Shown: piece by piece, positions 12,302-22,700 of the stretch | How positions within the stretch are numbered: the stretch's first letter is position 1 | Layout: the number at the start of each line of letters is the position of its first letter | DNA from: Pseudophaeomoniella oleicola | Taxonomy: Eukaryota; Ascomycota; Eurotiomycetes; Phaeomoniellales; Phaeomoniellaceae | Direction: 5' to 3' | Length of the DNA: 64,000 bases | NCBI GenBank assembly: GCA_003868215.1 | Contig: QWDQ01000002.1 | Coordinates: forward strand, 186,001 to 250,000 | Notes under the pieces: model-generated | The model's input: only the letters and a program-made list of their open reading frames with translations | Databases searched by the model: none | What the model was told of the DNA's origin: nothing | Program-made: the position numbers and the translations under genes

Positions 12302-13039
12302 GATAGGCACATCTGTCGAGGTTCATACCGTAGTATTAACTCATAGTACATCAATAAAGGGCTGCCTCTATTGCATGTGTATTTCAATCTTTGAGCGATC
12401 GCGATAGATAGAGGGATCTTGGTCAATAACATGTGGTAGTTCTTATGTGGTTGGACCACCCAAAGCGACAGGCAGGAGGTAAGCTATTGTCTAAGTGTTT
12501 ACTACGTACAACAGCTACCTATCTGCCTAAGGTAGATACTTTAGGTGGCACGACACCTAAACGCTCCAGGCACCATTGGGTTGGGGGGGGGGGGGGGAAT
12601 TGTACCCCTGGATCTCCGCCAATGAATAATTACTGGCCCTTATCAGAGAAACAAGGCTCTGTTGTTTAGCTAAAGCCCCCGGAACTCCACAGAACCCCCT
12701 TAAGTTAGCCCAATGCCTTATGTAATTAAGTTAAGCGACAAGGCCGTTGATATATTCGCTTCTGCAAGATCGTCTCGGTACCAGGTTGATAGTAACGGCA
12801 AAAGCCTAGCACCATGCCTGACACTAGGTAAGGTAGATATTGCTTTGCGAGCGTGGAACGACTAGAACAACAGTCGCAGGGGATTTACCTGGATGCTCTC
12901 ATCAGCTTTAGAGTGCCTAGATATAATTTTAGTTGATATTTACCTAGGAACCTAGATACCTACTGCATGATAACGACGGGAGATCGATCAATCTCAGTAG
13001 CTATCTAGACCCTTTCCCGCAGGGCATAATCAAATCAAA

Positions 13040-13051
13040 TACTACGTAGTA
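13040..13051. repeat. TACTACGTAGTA palindrome (copy 1)
   Basis: Exact 12-bp palindrome, one of four identical copies in this window (others at 32709, 47911 and 52207), all between genes. Confidence 0.6.
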
Positions 13052-14993
13052 CAAACCGGAAGGAAAAAGCAATAGGAAGATTAGTACTGTATTATTACGT
13101 GTGCACCATCTAATCGGCTCGCTTCCTCTCTCCTTCGTCTCCTCTTTTCCTATACGCCATCCAAATTCTGATTCTTCGGGATATCTGATGTCTTCATAAC
13201 CACCATAACCACCATCCTCATCCACACAAAGGATGCCGACAACTTGGAAAAGCATCAGTTCAACAAGTTGTCTTCTGTTTGTCAGGCGTACGTATTGTAA
13301 TTTGAATGCGACAATTGAGACGTTCAGATATCAATCATGCTGAAAACTACTGCGACAAGTGGAGCCTGAAAGCACGCTATTTAGGAGACCTAACGCGGTG
13401 TTTGGAGGGGTAATATCGTTCTATGGTATTTATCCGTACTAGGTGGTAAAGTTACCTGAGGTATCCTAACGTATGTTACTCGTACCGTTTTGGTCCGATC
13501 TCCATTATCAACGTGATGTTGTATATATGTATGTTGTTTGATCCTAGCAGATTAACAGCTATATCACATATCATCCTCCTATCTGTCTTGTCCTCAATGA
13601 CCGACTTCTCATATATGAGATGTATGCTGTCTTACTTATTCGCTAGGTCCAAGGTGTGTGTAATATATAGCCTTACCGTACATCATGAATGCGGATCTAT
13701 CGTCGATCTACCGTGCAATTAATTACCGTAGGTGGTGACACTGCTTGACCTATCAAACGTGGTTCTTGATAAGCGTGTATCAATTCTCCTTCCAAGCGTT
13801 GTAAGAACAAGGTCGTGCTATTCAGATAAGTACTATGTCCAGGAGAACAGCTTGGTGTAAGCAACCCAAAGATCTGCTAGAAGTCAACTGAGCAGAGGAT
13901 GGGTTTGCATCTTTAGGTAGTTCACATGCGGTCATGCTAAATTCTTCTCATCAACAGATCAACGCTGCAGGATGTGAGATGTCAACTGTGGCGCTGGCCA
14001 GAATACGCGCCATTCGGTTCTACGACGCCGCTATTGTGGTAGACTCGCTGATCCATGACGCATCTAAGTTATAGCATTTTTACAACCCTTCGGCGTAGTC
14101 TATGATATAGAAGATCAGGCGAGAGCGATGGCTGCGTTTAGCAACAGGCAAAAGCTATTCTCTGAAGCCTTTTCGTCATCCAAGACTCGTTGGTTGGCAT
14201 ATGATGGACCGCGATATCAAACGAAGCCAAAGGGTGCTAGCTTTCTCTCCTGCTGGAAGGATGAGGAGGAACCTAAGTGCCTTTGACGCTCTCCTCGGCC
14301 AGCAATCCAAGCCAGCATCAATGGCATATAAAGGTCAAGAAAAACATGAGGGACGGAACGAACTGCAGAAGAGAGTCGGAGTTTCGTTACTGTTGCCCGT
14401 GCTGGGTATAAGCATGTCTTGTGTCGTTTGTTCTGACTGGACCATTGTCTCACTCCAAAAGAGAGGATATCGTAACATGAGGTCTGACCCCGGCGAAAAT
14501 ACCGAGAATGCGAGAGCATCTTGAAATAATGTCCTGATAGACAAGCGGACAATATGGAGGAACGAAGCGAGCTCTCCGGGAGAGTTTATATCGCAACTCC
14601 CTTGTCCTTCCAAAAAGAAAGGGAAGTTGTGATACCAGCACAATCTATATCATGGAATGATGACACAATTAGTCACACGATCGAGATGACATAGTGAAGT
14701 CTTGCAGGACATCTCTAGATTCGTGTACAGTAATGCTTCCACCAGTAAAAACTGTTACGAGTAAGAGGATCAACATATTTCTCGATGTGACTTACTGGCA
14801 TTGGGTTCATACTGTGCAATAACCACCGTAACTAAGTGCAAAGAAATCGGGGAGATTCTATCCTCGGACGCGAGCATATACATTTCAGGCAGGCAAGCCG
14901 GAGACTCCGGATATAAGCATCTTACGGCCTTTTGGCCGGCTACTACCAGTCTGTGCCTTGTTTACATTGAGGTGATATTGAGAGACCTTGGGA

Positions 14994-15001
14994 TATATAA
15001 A
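14994..15001 (+). promoter_or_regulatory. TATA box of the NmrA-like gene
   Basis: TATATAAA lies 87 bases before the ATG at 15088, a usual position for a fungal TATA element with a short leader. Assigned by sequence and spacing only. Confidence 0.5.
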
Positions 15002-15087
15002 GCACGATTTCTTGTGTGTCTCGATCGACGTCTTACTGGGGCATTGCAAGTCAGCACCAAACCCATCTGTGATCTTGGTGGTACAAG

Positions 15088-16014
15088 ATGTCAGAGCTGA
15101 TTGTTCTCACATGCGCCTCAGGGAAGCAAAGCGCCCATATCATCCCAGCACTCATCCAGAAGGAACATGCTTTCCGCCTTCGACTCGTCGTTAATTCCGA
15201 ATCTTCAGCCACAAGGTTGCGTACACAATACCCTAACGCTGAAGTCCTGCAAGCAGACCTGAACAACATCGCCGAATGCTACAAGATTCTCGAAGGTGCC
15301 TCGACTATTGTACACATCAACCCTTCCTTCCATCCAAGAGAGACACAGATCGGCATGAACGTTGTCGATGCTGCGATAGCAGAATCCTCGAAGAGCGAAT
15401 CGAGGTTCCAGCATTTTATTTTCAGCTCTGTTTTGAACACCCAGTTCAGTAAGATGCTGAATCACGACCGGAAGAAGTATGTCGAGGAGTACCTCATGGA
15501 AAGTGACCTCAAGTGGACAATCCTTCAACCAGGTCATTTCGCCGATACAGCCCTTGGCGGTCTGATGAGACAACGCAATACGGCAAAGCCCGTACATATG
15601 GCCGGCTTCGATCCCAGTATCCCATTTTCTTTCCTGGCTCTGAAAGATCTTGGCGAGGTGACAGTAAAGATCATTACGGAAAGACAGAAGCACTTCTATG
15701 GAATGTATCCTCTTGTCAGCTTTGGGCCCATCCCTTATACAGAGTTTGTGGAAAGTGTCGGTGAACAGATAGGCAAAGAAATTGAGATCAGACAAGTGCC
15801 TCTGCCAGTCGCGGTAGATAAGCTGTGCGAAGTGCTATTCGGGACAAGCGACCTGGACAAGACGCGAAAGGATGCCCCGGAAAGGATGTTGTTGTTCTAT
15901 AACAAGAGAGGACTAATCGGCAACTCCAATGTCTTGACGTGGCTACTAGGCCGTCAGCCTACAGGCATCAAGGATCTAATGAAGTCGGCGAGTGCAAAGG
16001 CCGAAAGCGTCTGA
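15088..16014 (+). CDS. NmrA-like NAD(P)-binding protein
   Basis: A single exon of 308 aa with the layout of NmrA-like atypical short-chain dehydrogenases, which bind NAD(P) and act either as redox sensors or as reductases. The N-terminal strand and turn (IVLTCASGKQSAHIIPAL, residues 4-21) stands where the glycine-rich Rossmann motif lies but has lost most glycines (CASGKQSA instead of GATGxxG), so cofactor binding may be altered. Typical family elements follow: EVLQADLNN near 52, STIVHIN near 73, FIFSSVLN near 109, and LKWTILQPGHFADTAL near 140, the last being a hallmark of the family. Tail to tail with bet3, whose stop codon is only 151 bases beyond. A good TATA box lies upstream. Substrate and role cannot be inferred. 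Confidence 0.8.
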   Translation: MSELIVLTCASGKQSAHIIPALIQKEHAFRLRLVVNSESSATRLRTQYPNAEVLQADLNNIAECYKILEGASTIVHINPSFHPRETQIGMNVVDAAIAESSKSESRFQHFIFSSVLNTQFSKMLNHDRKKYVEEYLMESDLKWTILQPGHFADTALGGLMRQRNTAKPVHMAGFDPSIPFSFLALKDLGEVTVKIITERQKHFYGMYPLVSFGPIPYTEFVESVGEQIGKEIEIRQVPLPVAVDKLCEVLFGTSDLDKTRKDAPERMLLFYNKRGLIGNSNVLTWLLGRQPTGIKDLMKSASAKAESV

Positions 16015-16165
16015 TAGGAAACGTCGAGTTGACATGTAACAAATAAGAAATACTGGAAGTAAAATATCGATGATTTGGGAATTCTCGCAACTCTCGTGGC
16101 TGCATTTGATAGCTGGAGCGTCTATAAGTGATGTCCATCATGATGTAGCACTGGCATATTGCTCC

Positions 16166-16985
16166 TCATTCGTCGTCTGGAGGCATTTCGTCCTCAATGT
16201 AGCGGATCAGCGATATCCGAATCTCGGTGGTATCGTTACCCCGAAGAATGTCGGAAACGAAGTGAGCCTCGACTTGCATTTGCACCTTCATGCCGTCAAT
16301 ATTTGCCCCAGAATGATCGAGGATAGTCAAGGAGTTATAATTGTAGAAGATAAAGTCTTACCATTTCCAATGCACCTCTGAGGATACCGCAAAATATATT
16401 GGAAAACCACAGTTCGTCTTGTGCTCGCCCATCATCAGGTAGTTCGACAAAATCCGCCAGTGGGTTCTCATCGAAGACCAGTGAGAATTGCTTGTTGTCG
16501 CTCGTCCAATTTGTGACCATCGGTGTTATGTTAAGAAATATCTTGAACCCAACCTGCTGACTGTTAGCCGCAACCCCAAAACATTGCAATTTTCTTTTAA
16601 GGATGAGTAGTCTTGCCTTTGAAATCATCTCGGCGGTTTCTCGAAAATTGCTGCATCTACCAGCCCCCGACTTAGCTAAAAAGTCCTCAATCAATCTGCA
16701 ACCAATGTTGTAACCCATCTTGTCCAATTGCTTGTTGACTTCAATATAGTCGTTATTGTAGTCCTGACATAACTGGGCTACAACAGTTCCATATGTCAAT
16801 GTGACAAGTTCAGCATTGACTTTATCGACTTTTGTCCTGAACGGATACAGGTTAATATCACACATCTCGTATGACAGATGATACTGCTTACTTCCACACC
16901 CTGTAGAACAGTCAGTAAGGATTGAGCTTGAGGAAAGCCACACGTACTCTTCCCCAAGACGGGCAGCCTTTGTACTGGAAGCCAT
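16166..16985 (-). CDS. bet3: TRAPP complex subunit Bet3
   Basis: Core subunit of the TRAPP tethering complexes that act as GEF for Ypt1/Rab1 in ER-Golgi traffic and autophagy. Five exons (16985-16948, 16900-16892, 16836-16617, 16553-16362, 16285-16166) give 192 aa, against 193 in budding yeast Bet3. The spliced protein has the family blocks [44 protein letters not shown] with the conserved acylated Cys (C62), [19 protein letters not shown] and [10 protein letters not shown]. Exon 2 is only 9 nt (GGTGTGGAA) yet supplies the conserved V-W and part of K. Intron 3 (16554-16616) begins GC rather than GT and has a CTAAC branch site near its end; it is 63 nt, so retention would keep the frame. Introns are 47, 55, 63 and 76 nt. 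Starts head to head with SNRNP40. Confidence 0.92.
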
Positions 16986-17491
16986 ATTGGCACTCTATCA
17001 TCAACAAGACCAAAAATCAACTGTAGCAGAATATCACGGAGCTAAAAAGCCTCTTAAGCGAACCAGTGAATTGGCCACCTGTCGTCGTATTAACCAGTCT
17101 GGATTCAACGGACATGTGCCCCTAGAATATATAGTGGAGGAGATCGCCAGATAGCATGTATTCGATAGGCTCGAGGATTTGACTACGGCCGTATCATTGA
17201 GAAAGGTGGAAGCTCAAGAAACTGATGTTTGTTGCGTCGTCAGGCTCCTGTTGTTATAGTCGTCTGGTTGTGGCTTCTTGAGAATGAAGTTGGACGAGGC
17301 ACAATTGATACAGTAATCCGGGGAACCACGCTAGCTTACCAGATCGGAACAGCTTCAGAAATTATTCTGCCCGCGACGCTATCAACGTTTTCTACGATCG
17401 TCGTGACGTCCTTACAGGTAGACAGTCAACACCATATACTCAAGCGCCGATTTCCAGACGTCACGTTCACTACAAGGCGATTCGTTCCAAG
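16986..17491. promoter_or_regulatory. Shared divergent promoter region of bet3 and SNRNP40
   Basis: 506 bases separate the two start codons, which point away from each other. No clear TATA box for either gene; housekeeping promoters of this kind often lack one. Called from gene arrangement. Confidence 0.5.
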
Positions 17492-18760
17492 ATGGCTTCC
17501 GAGAAGCGCCCGGCGTCGGGCTCATTTGGTTCGAATCAGATGGTTGTAAAGCGTCAGAAATCAGACAATAATCTGAACGATAGTTCAGCAGTAGCTGTGG
17601 TAGGCAATGGCACACAGTCTGGTGCACTGATACAATCGGTACGTGACAGCTAAATCCTATCTCCGCTAGAGCGTACAACTCTGGTGTCTTTCAAGGCAGT
17701 GGGCTAACTCCTGCGCTACCCCTCTAGGTCATGCGGACCAGTGGCCTACAAGCACCGATCATGGAACTTACTGGTCACTCGAGTGAGGTTTTTGCTGTAA
17801 GATTCGACCCAAATGGGCAGAACATTGCGTCGGGCTCTATGGACAGGTCTATAAGTACGTCTTTGAAGTTCAAAAGCCACAATTTTGCTAACCGACAACA
17901 AGTGTTATGGCGGACCTACGGTGAATGCGAGAATTATGGCGTCCTTACAGGTCATAGGGGTGCAGTGCTCGATTTGCGCTGGTCAAGAGACTCGCGTAAT
18001 ATCTATTCGGCATCCGCAGACATGACCGTTGCTAGCTGGGATCTCGAAACAGGGCTTCGGATACGGAGGCATGTTGGACACGAGGAAGTCATCAATTGCC
18101 TTGATGTTAGCCGAAGAGGACAAGAGCTTCTCGTTAGTGGCAGCGATGACGGCTTCGTATGTTTGTGGGATCCTAGGCAGAAAGCAGCCGTGGAGTCGAT
18201 TGAGACAGAATTTCCGGTCACTGCAGTTGCTCTTCCCGAGGCTGGGAATGAGATTTACACTGGTGGAATCGACAACGATATCAAGGTCTGGGATGCTCGA
18301 AAATTACAAGTTGTCTATTCTATGTTGGGCCACACTGATACAATCACCTCACTGGAGGTATCACCTGACTCGCAAGCGCTACTGTCCAATTCGCACGATT
18401 CGACGGTGCGGACATGGGACATTCGGCCATTTGCTCCTGCAGATCGACACATGAAGACATACGATGGTGCACCTGCTGGTCTAGAAAAGAATCTCATCCG
18501 AGCAAGCTGGTCCCCTAAAGGTGATCGGATAGCTGCCGGAAGCGGTGATAGAACCGCCGTTGTCTGGGATGTCAAGACTTCAAAATTACTCTACAAACTC
18601 CCTGGGCACAAGGGCACAGTCAATGATGTTCGATTCGCCCCGGGAGAAGAACCTATAAGTAAGTCACTGCAGTCCCGATTAAATTTCGCTGGTCTAACAG
18701 ATGTCAGTCGTTTCATGTTCCTCGGATCGCAACCTTTTATTGGGGGAATTGGGCAAATAG
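17492..18760 (+). CDS. SNRNP40: U5 snRNP WD-repeat protein SNRNP40 (Cwf17/Spf38)
   Basis: Orthologue of human U5 40-kDa protein and fission yeast Cwf17, a seven-blade propeller of the spliceosome. Exons 17492-17638, 17728-17854, 17903-18658 and 18708-18760 give 360 aa, close to the human 357. The order of blocks matches the human protein throughout: GLQAPIMELTGHSSEVFA, the splice-restored MDRSIMLWRTYGECENY, SGSDDGFVCLWD, YTGGIDNDIKVWDARK, LLSNSHDSTVRTWDIRPFAP, KNLIRASWSPKGDRIAAGS, YKLPGHKGTVNDVRF and the final IIVSCSSDRNLLLGE. The second intron (17855-17902, 48 nt) is a multiple of three without a stop, so an unspliced reading inserts 16 foreign residues. The last acceptor is TCAG at 18704-18707, not the nearer ACAG, as only the former keeps the terminal blade. 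Confidence 0.92.
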
Positions 18761-20455
18761 AGATCTGCGACCCGATCGTGAGAGTTGCCAACGTGCGTTT
18801 GCGGATTGCTTGAACCAAGGACTACTGGTGATCTGTGGAAGCAACCCAGCGCCTGATTACGTCACCAGTGGACGATTCGCTCTACTTGATCAACCTTGTA
18901 CAAGGAACAGTGATATCTGGTGCCCGCCGCTGAGGCATGACATCCCAGCCCACATATCATGATATTCGACCGGAGCATGTCCTCGTGTCAACCTTGCCAA
19001 TTCTCCGGGGTGGTGGCCCGTCAACGTCCTAGGTTATGAGCCGCCTACTGTTCTGAGAGGGGGTCACAGAAGAAAACCCCACAACCCTTGTGCTTATAAG
19101 CATTGTCCAGAATGGCCAACAGTATCAAAGTAAAATAGGAGTGTGGATAGCCTGGGGATCTCTCACCCGGAGCGGTGCTTCGTGCGTTGCATTCACCGCA
19201 AGATATTGCGCTATTATTGCTTCGGTGTTGATTGGAAAGGGATGATACTTGGCCGGGAACTGGTGAGACCAATCCTGTCGGATCCTATCATATCCCCAGG
19301 GGGCCAAGGACTCAAAGCACGTGACAGGGGGTGGCGTTTCGGAGCCAAGGGAGAGATCGAAGTAAGGGCAGTTGATAGCACTCCCAAAGTAGAGCTATGC
19401 ATGTACAGTATACTTGCAGTGGAAATTGTGAAGACAGTAAGTAAGGTCTTGCGCAATGAATGAATGAATATGATGAGAGAGACCTTGCACATAACTCCCT
19501 AAATCTCGGTTGCCCTACCATGAATGTGTTCCTGACGTGGTGCAGTATTAACTGATCACTTTTTCAGATTAGATTAGGAACCAATCACTGAACCCCCTAA
19601 AGTAGCCTACTACGCTTACAAGAATTCTACTACGTACCTACTACGTTAATTACTTGAGTTGACCATCGGTAAATCTGGTCCACTGTTTGTTGGCCGATCG
19701 AACCATTGAAGCCTTGTCAATTCAACCTGAAACCTGAGCCTGGACTCTCGTGCATCAGATTTGGATTGAGATCATGCAATGACCACTCCGACGCTGCTTG
19801 ATCGACAAGCTTGCGCCTTAGTGGAAACGAGTCCATCCCAGGGCTGTTCCCCCATACTGTTGTTGCTAACAGCTGCAGCTGCGACTTCGTATTGTATCAC
19901 CTCACCGTCCCAACGAGCCTTCGCTGACCATTCATTCTTATTGTCTGTATTAATCTTCTTTGCTGCTACTGCTGGTCACGTAGAGCATAGAGCCTTTTGA
20001 ATCATTCTTGTCCATTCGTTTCCTTCTTTACTTACGGCTACATACACTTCTTATCATCGTGTCTTATTCTAATTCCCGAGCCTACACCTCCCTTGCTTTC
20101 CTTGATTGGATTGGATTGATTTATTGACGGCAAACATCATTCTTTCGAAAATTAGCACCGTCAGCCGTGTACCAATGAGGCAGTAACTAAATCGCCTTGC
20201 CGACCTGTCAGCGAACACTTCACCCTTCTCCGTCGTCCATAAACTTCGCTGGCTCTGCACCTGTAGTACGCATTGTTTGGTCGATCATCGTTCGAGAGGA
20301 GAGGACGCGCTCAAGGGACCGCATGCTGTGGGCTGACGCAGAGATAAGAGCTGGATACAATCGCTTGATCACTGCTGCTGGAGTTGTGGGCGTCCTGGTG
20401 GAAAACCACGGTTCTTTCGACCGCTCGCAACAGCGAAGCTAAGACGAGGCTCACC
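18761..20455. other. Intergenic region upstream of the two-TM protein gene
   Basis: 1.7 kb. The right half, from about 19750, is CT-rich and is probably the promoter and leader of the next gene; it contains a 73-codon upstream ORF at 19779-20000 with a hydrophobic middle, which could be an upstream ORF in the leader. The left part shows no recognisable gene. Confidence 0.4.
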
Positions 20456-21793
20456 ATGAGGACCGCTGGGGGACCAAGAGCGGGTGCGTCCGAGAGAAGT
20501 CGACCAAGACTTCGTCTCGAGATCCCGACGGGATTACCTGCTTCAGGCCCATTACAGAAAATCAGGTCTCAAGTGACATTGCTATTCAGTGGCAGCAGTG
20601 TCGTTACAAGACAGTCGTCGTCTATGGAGCAACTTTCACCCAAGTCTCCTGCACCAAGGATAGGACTTTCGTTATTCACAAGTCTCCAAAGTGGCGCCCC
20701 GAACCGGTCTAGACCCATGACAAGGACGGCAAGGTCACCGACGTCGACTCACTCCATAATCGATACCTCAAGCTCTCCCTTAGACAACATCGGACCTCTC
20801 CCTGCGGCCGCCCTGAACAGACCATCGACGAGGTCGAGAGGGCCAACCTCATCTCGAAGAACACGTTCTCGAGACAATTCGCAAGGATCAGGTCAGGGTG
20901 GAGGCGCGGATGCTAACGAGGATACGTTGTTGCATCTTGTTTCCCAAAGACGGAAACGCCGAAGACATAGGGCAAGGGAAGGACCGGTCGAAGCTACTCG
21001 AGGCTGTACCGCGGGAGCATGGAAAAAGAAGTCAGTACGCCATAGAGCTTGCACATGCATACTGCTTGGTGTCATCCTTGCTTTCGTCCTAGCTATATGT
21101 GAGTATGAAGCTGAACAAAGTCCCCAATGACCCGTCCTGACAAGTACGCAGATCTCGCGCTCGCTGTGACCAAGGCTGCCGCCGGCAAAGAGTTTCACGT
21201 CCTTTTGATCATGATAATTCTCATCCTGACAGTCTTCTTCTGCCATGCAGTCATCCGGTTATGTATGATATTGCTACGTCCACAGAAGGACGAGGCCCGA
21301 AGTCGACGAGTTCCAAGTCTGATGGGTGCTGGTGGATACGCGGAGCCGAACAGACCGATTCCCATCACGTTGGCTCATGACGAGGAGATGGCCCTTGAAG
21401 AGACGGCCGAGGTCGTAATAAATAAGCCCGTCATGAGGCCTCCACCGCCTGCATACGGTCTATGGCGAGGTAGCGTGGTAAGTCTTGATGATCACCCATC
21501 ATCTCGTTCGCCTCTTGTCAACACGATACTGATACTTTCCTTCTCTCCAGCGCCTAAACCCAAACCTCGTACACTGGCAACGCGTAGCCAACCCACCACA
21601 ACCGAACCTCGAGAATCACACCCCCTCAGACCCGACGACACAGACCGATACCAACAGACCCCCCAGCTACATTTCAGACGACGGCGTCCAATACGTCGTC
21701 GAAGCCCAGCCACGATCAACAGTCCACGACATACAACAACCTTTACCACCCCATCCATCTGAACGTGGACGTCTCGACAATCGACCATTCTGA
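20456..21793 (+). CDS. Conserved-looking fungal two-TM protein
   Basis: Exons 20456-21098, 21152-21477 and 21551-21793 with introns of 53 and 73 nt give 403 aa. The N-terminal 190 residues are Ser/Arg/Pro-rich and look disordered. Two hydrophobic helices follow: one around CILLGVILAFVLAIYLALAV, restored by splicing across the first intron, and a second around LLIMIILILTVFFCHAVIRL. The C-terminal tail carries RPIPITLAHDEEMA, PPPAYGLWRGSVRLNPNL, VHWQRV and PSYISDDGVQYVVEAQPRS, a pattern I associate with a widespread uncharacterised ascomycete membrane protein family. The ATG at 20456 is the first in frame after a non-ATG stretch. No function can be named. Converges with nha1. Confidence 0.72.
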
Positions 21794-22700
21794 GGAGAGC
21801 ATGAGAAAGTCCTCCCAGGACAGTGAATAATTATATGGCGTATCCGTTGCAAAAAGACATGGTCGAACCTTTTTCCGAATTCCCCTTTTTTTTTCTTTCA
21901 ATTTTTCAATCATCCAACTACACAACGAACCAAACATCAGCGACGGCGTTAAATTTTTTTTTTTCCCTGGAAGGGCGGAGGCCTCAAAGCGACAGGCACG
22001 GGGGGGAGGGGAGACATTTTGCTCTGTTGTTTGTCTGTCTGTCTCAGAGAAACATATCGATCTATCTATCTACCTTAGATACCTGACGTATTTCTATACG
22101 AAGAAACCAAAGTGAACCAAACCCTCAAAATCTTCTCCGATATTCTATACACTACTAACTAGGTACCTTACCTACCTATCTGTAGGTCCGTGGTAAAGCT
22201 AGCTAGGTACCTAATCTATCTATCATAATGTAATGTACCTAAACCGGGACATGTAATTAACGTAGGTAGTTACCAAATCTACTTTTTTGATTTTTCAAAA
22301 ACAAGACACTTTCTTCCTCTTTCTTTTTCTTCTCTCTCTTTCTATATATACACGTACAAACAACAATTATTCTATGACGACAGATCCTCCCTTTGGAAAT
22401 AGAAATGGAAAAGAAGAAGAAGAAAACAATCATCTGAACTGCTGCTGCCGAGGAGAAGCGTTCACTATTTCATCAAAAGCCATGATAGTAGTCCATGTCT
22501 TTGTATGATTTGCATGAGGCCCTAAAAAAGGAAAACTCGAATAGAAGATCATGTCGAAATTGATCTTTGAACCTTGCGCAGTGTTCAGAATAAAGATTTG
22601 GTTTGGAAGCGTAGGCATAACGTTGGCCGAAATGGGATGAGGGCAGCGGATCAATTGTCCGTGCCGTGTAAGATCGAAGAAAAGGGCCTGGTAGGAGAGC
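21794..22700. other. Convergent 3' region with a TAGGTA/TACCTA cluster
   Basis: Holds the 3' UTRs of the two-TM gene and nha1. T-rich tracts lie at 21885-21965, and 22060-22270 is dense in TACCTA, TAGGTA and TCTA repeats. No gene seen. Confidence 0.45.
22204..22213. repeat. TAGGTACCTA palindrome (copy 2)
   Basis: Perfect 10-bp palindrome identical to that at 12292-12301, set in a run of TACCTA/TAGGTA elements. Confidence 0.5.

Larger units (their letters stand above)
10914..15087. other. 4.2 kb stretch without a recognisable gene
   Basis: Lies between the divergent starts of somA and the NmrA-like gene. The first kilobase is probably the somA leader and promoter. From 12.1 to 13.5 kb the sequence has many TACCTA/TAGGTA elements, a G15 tract at 12583-12597 and two perfect palindromes listed separately. 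Overlapping ORFs on both strands near 14.2-14.6 kb show no conserved motif. No transposon ends or tRNA were found by eye. Confidence 0.45.

Noticed and set aside
14201-14643. ORFs on both strands near 14.2-14.6 kb
   Set aside because: No conserved motif, overlapping on both strands, and no convincing splice structure; kept only as part of the gene-free stretch.
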